This document shows positions 1-8,300 of a DNA stretch of 64,000 nucleotides, one piece after another. The DNA is from Geoalkalibacter subterraneus (GTDB taxonomy: Bacteria; Desulfobacterota; Desulfuromonadia; Desulfuromonadales; Geoalkalibacteraceae): contig NZ_CP010311.1 of NCBI RefSeq assembly GCF_000827125.1, forward strand, positions 806,001 to 870,000. Reading direction: 5' to 3'. A program made the translations under genes and the position numbers. Position 1 is the stretch's first letter. Each line of letters starts with the position of its first letter. The notes beneath the pieces were generated by a model. It saw nothing but the letters and a program-made list of their open reading frames with translations, searched no databases and was not told where the DNA came from.

Positions 1-2
1 TC

Positions 3-695
3 GACCAGATGATGGCCGCAGCTCGAATGGCCAAAAAGGCCGGGGCGTCCATGCTGCGCGGGGGGGCTTTCAAGCCGCGCACCGGGCCGCACTCCTTTCA
101 GGGCCTGGGAGAGAAAGGCCTGAAAATGCTGCGTCAGGCCGGCGACCAGGTGGGCCTGCCGGTCATTACCGAGGTGATGCGCATCGAGCAGCTCGACGCG
201 GTGTGCCAATATGCCGATGTCCTGCAGATCGGGGCACGCAACATGCAGAATTTTGATCTGCTCAAGGAAGTCGGCCGGCTCGACAGGCCGGTGCTGCTCA
301 AGCGCGGCATGAGTGCGACGGTCGAGGAGTTTCTGGCCGCGGCGGAATACATTGTGGCGGAAGGCAACGAGCGGGTTGTCCTGTGTGAGCGCGGAATCCG
401 GACTTTTGAACGTGCCACGCGCAATACTCTCGATCTTTCCGTTGTGCCCTTGATCCGGGAGATGAGCCATCTGCCGATTATTGTGGATCCCAGCCACGCG
501 ACCGGGCTGCGCTCGCTGGTGCCGGTGATGAGCAAGGCCGCTTTGGTTGCCGGAGCCCACGGCGTGATGGTGGAAGTGCATCCCGATCCCGCCAGGGCCC
601 TGTGCGACGGGGCCCAGAGCCTTGATGGCCCCGCCTTTGAATCACTTATGAGCGAGCTTCGAGGTCTGGCCGCTTACCTGGGACACGATCTCTGA
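3..695 (+). CDS. aroF: 3-deoxy-7-phosphoheptulonate synthase (5' truncated by window edge)
   Basis: Condenses phosphoenolpyruvate with erythrose 4-phosphate to DAHP, the first step of aromatic amino acid synthesis. The reading frame is open from base 3, so the N-terminus lies outside the window; 230 residues are visible, against about 340 for the family. Seen: the phosphate/PEP loop GGAFKPRTGPHSFQG, the KRGMSAT barrel strand, CERGIRTFE, VDPSHATG and the metal-side EVHPDP near the C-terminus, all in the order of the AroF I-beta (KDO8P synthase-like) family. The fragment contains no ACT domain; a regulatory N-terminal domain cannot be judged. The stop lies only 25 bases from the convergent phosphoesterase, with no obvious terminator between them. 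Confidence 0.95.
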   Translation, partial: DQMMAAARMAKKAGASMLRGGAFKPRTGPHSFQGLGEKGLKMLRQAGDQVGLPVITEVMRIEQLDAVCQYADVLQIGARNMQNFDLLKEVGRLDRPVLLKRGMSATVEEFLAAAEYIVAEGNERVVLCERGIRTFERATRNTLDLSVVPLIREMSHLPIIVDPSHATGLRSLVPVMSKAALVAGAHGVMVEVHPDPARALCDGAQSLDGPAFESLMSELRGLAAYLGHDL

Positions 696-720
696 CCGGA
701 AGCACATGATGGGATCGCCC

Positions 721-1593
721 TTATGGGCCGTGGAGTGTTATGCGGGTGATTTCCGGCGGGCAGAAGAGGCGCAACGGCACGGCGCTGGTTCCGACTCCAC
801 GCGTCACATAGAGGGGGATTCCTGGGCCGACACGGTAGAGCCCTTCCACAAACGGGTCCGAAAAGCGGGGGAGGTGCAAGGGGGGCAGCAGGGGCAGGCG
901 AATCTGGCCGCCGTGCGTATGTCCCGCCAGGATGAGGTCGATTCTGTCATCAAGCCTGTGATGTTCGAAGGCTGGGACGTGAGACATGAGAAGATTGAGT
1001 CTTGCCGGATCCATGTGTCGATGCAGGGCGGTCAACGTATCCGTTGCGCTGGGGTAGTCGAGGCCCGCGATGGACAGTGCCAGATCGCCAATCTGAATAT
1101 CGCGACGCTGGTTGATCAGCAGTTCGATTCCCCAGTTTGAAAAGGCTCTCTGCAGGTTTTCTCCTTCCACCCGGCCCCAGTATTCCCAATTGCCCTGCAC
1201 CGCAAAAATGCCGTGGCTTGCCTTGAGCTGCTGCAGGAATTCCCTGACCGCAGGAAGATTGCGTTGCTCACCGATAAAATCGCCGGTGATCAGGATGACC
1301 TCCGCCTGTGGCGTGTTGACCTTGCGGATCACGTCGTGGTGATAGGCACTGAATTTCTCGATGTGAAGGTCGGAGAGGTGGAGCAGGTTCAATTCCTGCC
1401 CGGTGCGCAGTTTTTTCATCGGCAGCGCCAGGGTTTCGGTGACAATGGAGCGCGGTTCCAGCAGCAGGCCATGGGCGCTCAGCAGGGTGAGCGCGCCTGC
1501 ACCGTTCAGCGCCAGGAATGCTCTCCTGGAGAGGCGTCGGTGGCTGGGCTCCTGATGGATGGTCTGTGTGTCTGGCGAGGATGTTTTTCCCAA
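721..1593 (-). CDS. Tat-exported metallophosphoesterase (YkuE/YaeI-like)
   Basis: A predicted calcineurin-like phosphoesterase acting outside the cytoplasmic membrane. The N-terminus carries a twin-arginine signal (SRRAFLAL) followed by a hydrophobic stretch. Metal-binding motifs follow in family order: DLHIEKF (D-x-H), GDFI, GNWEYW (GNWE in place of the common GNHE), MSHVP and GHTHGGQ. These match the YkuE/YaeI group, some of which cleave UDP-diacylglucosamine or other phospholipid head groups; the substrate here is unknown. The start is TTG, chosen for the GAGGG upstream. The gene is divergent from the flavodiiron gene and convergent with aroF. At 290 residues it is normal for the family. 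Confidence 0.85.
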   Translation of the reverse strand: MGKTSSPDTQTIHQEPSHRRLSRRAFLALNGAGALTLLSAHGLLLEPRSIVTETLALPMKKLRTGQELNLLHLSDLHIEKFSAYHHDVIRKVNTPQAEVILITGDFIGEQRNLPAVREFLQQLKASHGIFAVQGNWEYWGRVEGENLQRAFSNWGIELLINQRRDIQIGDLALSIAGLDYPSATDTLTALHRHMDPARLNLLMSHVPAFEHHRLDDRIDLILAGHTHGGQIRLPLLPPLHLPRFSDPFVEGLYRVGPGIPLYVTRGVGTSAVPLRLFCPPEITRITLHGP

Positions 1594-1620
1594 AAGTGTT
1601 CCCTCGGATCAGGCCCGGAC

Positions 1621-1649
1621 TTGTCAATCGAAGAATCGCCATTTATAGT
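1621..1649 (+). promoter_or_regulatory. sigma-70-type promoter for the flavodiiron gene
   Basis: TTGTCA (1621-1626) and TATAGT (1644-1649) are separated by exactly 17 bases, each one mismatch from consensus. They lie in the 150-base divergent intergenic region, about 95 bases before the flavodiiron start codon. Transcription would begin near 1656. Confidence 0.55.
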
Positions 1650-1743
1650 TTACTGAAATTGTCAACCATTGCCTATGCCTGATCATGGCATATCCGTTCT
1701 CCGATGGTGAATCTTTCCCCTCAGAATTGCAAGGAGTTGCGTT

Positions 1744-2934
1744 ATGTTCGATCCTACAGAAATTCGTTCCGATGTTCATTGGGTCGGTGTCCGTCATCCG
1801 GATCTGGAGATTTTTGACGAACTTTTCCCGACACGCAACGGAACAACCTATAATTCCTACCTGGTTCGCGGATCAGAAAAAACCGCTCTGATCGATACGG
1901 TTAAAGAAGCCTTTGCAGATGAATTTCTGGAGAGGCTCAGTCAGATTATGCCTCTTGAGGAGGTTGACATTCTGGTCGTCAATCACGCAGAGCCTGATCA
2001 TTCCGGTGCTCTCGGCCGAGTGCTGGAAATCAACCCGGATATTGAAATCTACTGCACGCGCGCCGGGCAGAATTTTCTCGGCCAGCTCTATGAGCAGAAC
2101 CTCAACATTCAAGCCGTAAAGGATGGCGAGGAAATCAGCCTGGGAGACAAGACTCTGCGGTTCTATCTTGCTCCCAATCTGCATTGGCCCGATACCATGT
2201 TCACCTATCTCCCGGAGCAGGAAATCCTGTTTTCCTGCGACGCATTCGGCGCTCACTATTGCGGCGATGGCCTCTTCAATGACCAGGTGGAGGATTTTTC
2301 CTACGAATTCCGCTTTTATTTCGACACCATCATGCGCCCGTTCAAATCCTATATCCGGGACGCGGTGGCCAAGATCGAGGATCTGCCCATCACCTTGGTA
2401 TGCCCCTCCCATGGGCCGCTGCTGCGCCGCGACCCCCGCAAGTCCATTGAAGCCTATCGTGAAATGGCCGCTTTGCCTGACGCTGGAGACCGGCCCCGTG
2501 TGCTGCTGTTGATTCTGTCGCCCCACGGCAATACCCGCCGCATGGCGACCGAAGTGCGCGAGGGGTTGCAGGAAGGGGGCGCGGAGGTTGTCGAAATCGA
2601 TATCGTCGATCTCACCGATGAGATGGTGCGCGACGAACTCGAAAGAACCCAGGCCCTCGTTGTGGGGACTGCGACGATCAATCATGATGCGCCGCCGCCG
2701 GTGTGGCGCGTGCTGTCTCTGCTCTCTTCGGTGACGCCGGGGGGCAAGATCGGTGCGGTGTTCGGCTCTTTCGGTTGGAGCGGCGAGGCGATCAAGCTGG
2801 TGGAAGAGCGTCTGCGCGGGTTGAAATACTCCCTGCCTGTAGAGGGGGTCTCCTTCCGTTTCAAACCGGGGCAGGAGGATCTTGACGCCTGTCGGGAATT
2901 TGGGCGGCAGGTGGCCCGAGAGGTTCAGAAATAA
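1744..2934 (+). CDS. fprA: flavodiiron protein (A-type flavoprotein, O2/NO reductase)
   Basis: A cytoplasmic enzyme that reduces oxygen to water and/or nitric oxide to N2O, protecting anaerobes. The N-terminal metallo-beta-lactamase-like domain (about residues 1-245) has the diiron ligand motif H-x-E-x-D-H (HAEPDH, near residue 82), a further Asp in CDAFGAH and His in CPSHGPLL. A flavodoxin domain follows from about residue 255, with the FMN loop SPHGNTRR and FGSFGWSG. At 396 residues this is the minimal two-domain class without fused rubredoxin, so electrons must come from a separate donor. AAGGAG at 1731-1736 fixes the ATG start. It is a single gene with its own promoter. Confidence 0.95.
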   Translation: MFDPTEIRSDVHWVGVRHPDLEIFDELFPTRNGTTYNSYLVRGSEKTALIDTVKEAFADEFLERLSQIMPLEEVDILVVNHAEPDHSGALGRVLEINPDIEIYCTRAGQNFLGQLYEQNLNIQAVKDGEEISLGDKTLRFYLAPNLHWPDTMFTYLPEQEILFSCDAFGAHYCGDGLFNDQVEDFSYEFRFYFDTIMRPFKSYIRDAVAKIEDLPITLVCPSHGPLLRRDPRKSIEAYREMAALPDAGDRPRVLLLILSPHGNTRRMATEVREGLQEGGAEVVEIDIVDLTDEMVRDELERTQALVVGTATINHDAPPPVWRVLSLLSSVTPGGKIGAVFGSFGWSGEAIKLVEERLRGLKYSLPVEGVSFRFKPGQEDLDACREFGRQVAREVQK

Positions 2935-3010
2935 ATCATTTTCGCCCGCATGATGACCTCATCTCGCGGGCGATTTTTTGTATTGAAGAAACAAATCGCG
3001 GAGGTTGTGC

Positions 3011-4351
3011 ATGAACCCGGATCAGGTCATGGCGACGATCAACAGCTTTGTGTGGGGACCCGTCATGTTGGCGCTGTTGGTGGGCACAGGGGTGTTTTTA
3101 ACCCTGCGCCTGGGTTTTTTACAGTTCTTTCAATTGCCGCGGGCGCTGCGGCTGGTGTTCCGGCGTTCGCCGAGCGATGCCGAGGGGGATATCAGCCCCT
3201 TTCAAGCCCTGACCACCGCTCTTTCGGCGACGATCGGCACGGGCAATATTGCCGGTGTGGCGACGGCTATTTTCCTGGGCGGGCCGGGCGCCATTTTCTG
3301 GATGTGGATCTGCGCAATTTTCGGGATGGCGACAAAATACGCTGAAGCAGTGCTGGCGGTCACCTATCGGCACCATCTGCCCGACGGCACCATGCAGGGC
3401 GGTCCGATGCGCTATATTGCCGAGGGGATGGGTTTAAAGTGGCTGGGGTGGCTTTTTGCGCTGATGGGCAGCATTGCCGCTTTCGGTATCGGGAGCATGG
3501 TGCAGTCCAATTCCGTGGCGGTGGCGCTGGAGCAGACCTGGGACATTTCGCCGGTCCTGACCGGCGTGGTATTGGCGATGCTGACCGGAGTGGTCATTAT
3601 CGGCGGGATTCGCCGTATCGGCAAGGTCACCGAGAAGCTGGTGCCCGTCATGGGAGTTTTTTACGTGTGCGGCGCCGCTGTCATCCTGATCATGCATATG
3701 GACAAGGTGCCTAGCGCACTGCAGCTGATTATAACGCACGCCTTTGCCCCGGCTTCCGCCGCAGGCGGTTTCGCCGGGGCGGCGGTTTCCGCGGCGATTC
3801 GCTTCGGTGTGGCGCGCGGGGTGTTTTCCAACGAGGCCGGGCTGGGCAGCGCTCCTATCGCGCATGCCGCCGCCCGCACCAACAGCCCGGTGCGACAGGG
3901 GCTGGTCGCTATGACCGGCGTGTTTTTCGACACCATCATCGTCTGTACCATGACCGCGCTGGTCATTCTCTCGACCGGTGCCTGGACCAGCGGTGAGACT
4001 TCGAGCGCACTGACCTACCTGGCTTTCCAGCAGGGGCTGCCGGGGCCCGGCGGCCTGATCGTCACCATCGGCATCGCCGTTTTCGCTTATTCCACCATGA
4101 TCGGCTGGGCTTATTACGGTGAGGAATGCATCGAGTATATCTTTGGGCTCAAAGCCCGCACGCCATACCGTTGGGTTTTCTGCCTGGCGATCGCTTTTGG
4201 GGCGTTTCAGAAAGTCGCCTTTGTCTGGGATTTCTCCGACACCATGAACGGTGCCATGGCGATTCCCAATCTCATCGGCCTGCTGGCGCTCTCGGGCGTG
4301 GTCGTAAAAGCCACCCGCGATGCCTTTGCCCGGCCGCAGGAAATGCTCTGA
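3011..4351 (+). CDS. sodium:alanine/glycine symporter (AGCS family)
   Basis: An inner-membrane sodium-coupled transporter of alanine or glycine. The protein (446 residues) is strongly hydrophobic with about ten membrane segments, and carries the AGCS core GDISPFQALTTALSATIGTGN near residue 60, followed by AGVATAIFLGGPG and later GLGSAPIAHAAA. I start it at the ATG at 3011, with GAGG at 3001-3004; a TTG two codons upstream is possible but poorly placed. Its stop lies 3 bases from the PriA start, so both may share a transcript although their functions are unrelated. Confidence 0.92.
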   Translation: MNPDQVMATINSFVWGPVMLALLVGTGVFLTLRLGFLQFFQLPRALRLVFRRSPSDAEGDISPFQALTTALSATIGTGNIAGVATAIFLGGPGAIFWMWICAIFGMATKYAEAVLAVTYRHHLPDGTMQGGPMRYIAEGMGLKWLGWLFALMGSIAAFGIGSMVQSNSVAVALEQTWDISPVLTGVVLAMLTGVVIIGGIRRIGKVTEKLVPVMGVFYVCGAAVILIMHMDKVPSALQLIITHAFAPASAAGGFAGAAVSAAIRFGVARGVFSNEAGLGSAPIAHAAARTNSPVRQGLVAMTGVFFDTIIVCTMTALVILSTGAWTSGETSSALTYLAFQQGLPGPGGLIVTIGIAVFAYSTMIGWAYYGEECIEYIFGLKARTPYRWVFCLAIAFGAFQKVAFVWDFSDTMNGAMAIPNLIGLLALSGVVVKATRDAFARPQEML

Positions 4352-4354
4352 TTT

Positions 4355-6571
4355 ATGGATTTTTTCCCCGGTTCATCCGATCATAAAACGGCTTCGGTCG
4401 CAGTGACGGCACCCATTGACAAGCTGCTCGACTATGCCATCCCTGCTTCGCTCAGCTCGTTCGTGCACATCGGAACCCGGGTCAAGGTTCCGCTGGGGCG
4501 GCGCATGGTGTGGGGATTTGTGCTCGGTGTGTCAACCGAAGAGAGGGAAGGGCTCAAGCCGATTGCCGAGGTCCCGGAGGATTCTCCTTTTTTCCCGCCG
4601 CACCTGGCCGCCTTCTATCAACGCGCCGCGGCCTATTATCATCATCCGCCGGGAGAGGTCCTGCGCACCGCCTTGCCCGCAGGAATAACGGGCAAGGTGC
4701 AGAGGGTCGGCGTTGTGCACGAAAAGAAATATCATGCCCTCGATGCCGCCGACCAGCCGAAGGGGGCGCGCCAGCAGGAGATTCTCTCCTGGCTGCGGGA
4801 GCGCAAAGAAGCTTTCGGTTCGGAGATCGGCGCGGTCTTCCCGTCTCCGACCCCTGTGCTCAAGCGCCTGGTTGAATTGGGCCTGGTCGGGGAAGAGGAA
4901 GTGGAACGCCGCCGCGATCCCTTCTTCGACCTGCCGGTCGATGCCGACCTGCGCCCCTCCGCGACGGAAGATCAGGGTCAGGCTCTGGCCGCATTGCAGC
5001 AGGCACTGGCGGCGGAGGAATTCGCCGGATTCCTGCTGCACGGCGTCACCGGTAGCGGCAAAACGGAAGTTTACCTCAAGGTGATTGCCGCAGCTCTTGA
5101 AGCCGGACGCCAGGCGCTGGTTCTGGTGCCTGAAATCGCGCAGACTCCCCAGCTCGTGGCGCGCTTCCGGGCGCGTTTCAAATCGGGCGAGCACTCCATC
5201 GCCGTGCTGCATTCAGGTTTGTCCGAGGGGGAACGCTATGATGCCTGGCGCGCCATCGCCCGCGGAGAGGTCCATATTGTCATCGGCGCTCGTTCCGCGG
5301 TTTTTGCACCGCTGGACCGGTTGGGTGTGATCGTTGTCGATGAAGAGCACGAAGCCAGTTACAAACAGGCCGAAGGCTTCCGCTACAACGCGCGGGATCT
5401 GGCTCTGATGCGCGGCCAGAGGGAAAAAGCGGTGGTGATTCTCGGCAGTGCGACCCCCTCTCTGGTCTCTTATCACCGAAGTCGCGAAGGGTTTCTTCAA
5501 TACCTCCGTCTTCATCATCGTGTGCTTGGCCGCCCCCTGCCCGAAGTTGAGCTTGTTGACCTCGCAGGTCGTTCAATGGAAGGAAGCCTGTCGCAGGAGA
5601 TGCTCGATGCCCTGGAGTCCAACCTGCAGGTGGGCGATCAATCCCTGCTGCTGCTTAACCGCCGGGGGTTTTCCCCTTATCTGCTCTGCCGGGAATGCGG
5701 TGCAACCTTCCATTGCCCCAATTGCGCGATTACTCTGACCTACTACCAGTCCCGCCGGCTGATGCGCTGCAACTACTGTGACTATGCGGTGGCGCCGCCG
5801 ACGGTCTGCCCTGAGTGTGGAGGCGGGCAGATCGAGCCGGAAGGGGCGGGGACCGAGCGCCTGGAGGAAGAACTGACGGCTTCCTTTCCAGAAGCACGCA
5901 TCGCCCGTATGGACCGTGATACCATGACGCGCAAGGGGGCGCATCAGAAGCTGGTGTCTGATATGGAGCAGGGGCGGATCGACATCCTGGTCGGGACTCA
6001 GATGGTGGCCAAGGGGCTTGACTTTCCGGGCGTCACATTGGTCGGAGTGGTCGGCGCCGATGCGATTCTGAATCTCCCCGATTTCCGCAGTGCCGAGCGC
6101 GCTTTTTCTCTCCTGACCCAGGTGGCGGGGCGCGCCGGACGCGGCGAGCGACCCGGGCGGGTTCTGATCCAGACCTATGCCCCGACGCACCACGCTTTGC
6201 AGCATGCCAGCCGGCATGACTATGACGGGTTCTACCTGGAGGAGATCGAATATCGCCGCGCCCTGGAGTACCCTCCCTTCGGGCATCTGGTCAATCTTGT
6301 CATCTCCGGTATTGAGGGCGAAAAGGTCGCAGAAGCCGCCGAGCGGTTCTGTGACAGCCTTCAGGCCTGCGCCGGGGAGGAAGTCGAAGTGTTGGGGCCC
6401 GCACCCTGTCCGTTGTTCAGGTTGCGCGGCAGAACCCGCTACCAGATCCTGCTCAAATCGGTCACAAGAGCACCTCTTCACCGGCTGCTTTCCCGTCTAC
6501 CGGCGTTGCGCTCCGCTCTGCCGCGTACCTTGAAGCTGACTCTGGATGTCGATCCCCTCGACATGCTCTAG
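4355..6571 (+). CDS. priA: primosomal protein N' (replication restart helicase PriA)
   Basis: A 3'-5' DNA helicase that reloads the replisome at stalled forks. It has 738 residues, normal for PriA. Seen in order: an N-terminal DNA-binding region, Walker A GVTGSGKTEVY (about residue 230), the helicase motif DEEHEASYK, GSATPS, then the two zinc-binding clusters CRECG/CPNC and CNYC/CPEC, and the helicase C-terminal motifs GTQMVAKGLDFP and QVAGRAGRGERPGRV. The ATG follows the symporter stop by 3 bases and lacks a clear Shine-Dalgarno site, which fits translational coupling. Confidence 0.97.
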   Translation: MDFFPGSSDHKTASVAVTAPIDKLLDYAIPASLSSFVHIGTRVKVPLGRRMVWGFVLGVSTEEREGLKPIAEVPEDSPFFPPHLAAFYQRAAAYYHHPPGEVLRTALPAGITGKVQRVGVVHEKKYHALDAADQPKGARQQEILSWLRERKEAFGSEIGAVFPSPTPVLKRLVELGLVGEEEVERRRDPFFDLPVDADLRPSATEDQGQALAALQQALAAEEFAGFLLHGVTGSGKTEVYLKVIAAALEAGRQALVLVPEIAQTPQLVARFRARFKSGEHSIAVLHSGLSEGERYDAWRAIARGEVHIVIGARSAVFAPLDRLGVIVVDEEHEASYKQAEGFRYNARDLALMRGQREKAVVILGSATPSLVSYHRSREGFLQYLRLHHRVLGRPLPEVELVDLAGRSMEGSLSQEMLDALESNLQVGDQSLLLLNRRGFSPYLLCRECGATFHCPNCAITLTYYQSRRLMRCNYCDYAVAPPTVCPECGGGQIEPEGAGTERLEEELTASFPEARIARMDRDTMTRKGAHQKLVSDMEQGRIDILVGTQMVAKGLDFPGVTLVGVVGADAILNLPDFRSAERAFSLLTQVAGRAGRGERPGRVLIQTYAPTHHALQHASRHDYDGFYLEEIEYRRALEYPPFGHLVNLVISGIEGEKVAEAAERFCDSLQACAGEEVEVLGPAPCPLFRLRGRTRYQILLKSVTRAPLHRLLSRLPALRSALPRTLKLTLDVDPLDML

Positions 6572-6650
6572 AAACCGCCTCGACCCTCCGTCCCTCTCGA
6601 GAATCTTTTCTCTGTACGTCTCCTGTCTGTGTACAATGAGTACTCAAAGT

Positions 6651-6664
6651 TTATGTATACATAA
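6651..6664. promoter_or_regulatory. 14-bp perfect palindrome upstream of gdhA
   Basis: TTATGTATACATAA is a perfect palindrome in the AT-rich leader, about 90 bases upstream of the sigma-54-like promoter. Its position suits an activator or enhancer-binding protein; the regulator is unknown. Confidence 0.35.
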
Positions 6665-6750
6665 TTAAGCTGCGGTTCGATTCAGTTTTGATAAGTTAAA
6701 AAAATGTTTTGTGACAGTTGTTTATGAACTTTGTGCTGATATTATTTTTT

Positions 6751-6767
6751 TTGGCCTGCTGTTTGCT
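6751..6767 (+). promoter_or_regulatory. sigma-54 (-24/-12) promoter of gdhA
   Basis: TTGGCCTGCTGTTTGCT places GG (6753-6754) and GC (6765-6766) twelve bases apart, the invariant spacing of RpoN promoters, with a good TTTGC at -12 and TGGC at -24. Transcription would begin near 6777, giving a leader of about 95 bases. Nitrogen-assimilation genes are classic RpoN targets. The rest of the 299-base priA-gdhA interval shows no gene. Confidence 0.6.
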
Positions 6768-6795
6768 TATTATAGTCCGGTTCCCGTTATTCTAA

Positions 6796-8220
<1,425 letters not shown>

Positions 8221-8250
8221 TCCCGCAGTTATTCCATCGACGATAAAACG

Positions 8251-8283
8251 AAAAAATCCCGGCTTTGCGGCCGGGATTTTTTC
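8251..8283 (+). terminator. rho-independent terminator, probably bidirectional
   Basis: An eight-pair GC-rich stem, ATCCCGGC/GCCGGGAT, with loop TTTGCG, flanked by an A-run on the left and a T-run on the right. It can stop gdhA on the + strand and the PEP-synthase-like gene on the - strand. Confidence 0.85.
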
Positions 8284-8300
8284 GTTTGAAGAGGAAGCTT

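Noticed and set aside
706-1140. 144-codon + strand frame after aroF
   Set aside because: Antisense to the metallophosphoesterase, whose catalytic motifs are intact on the minus strand.
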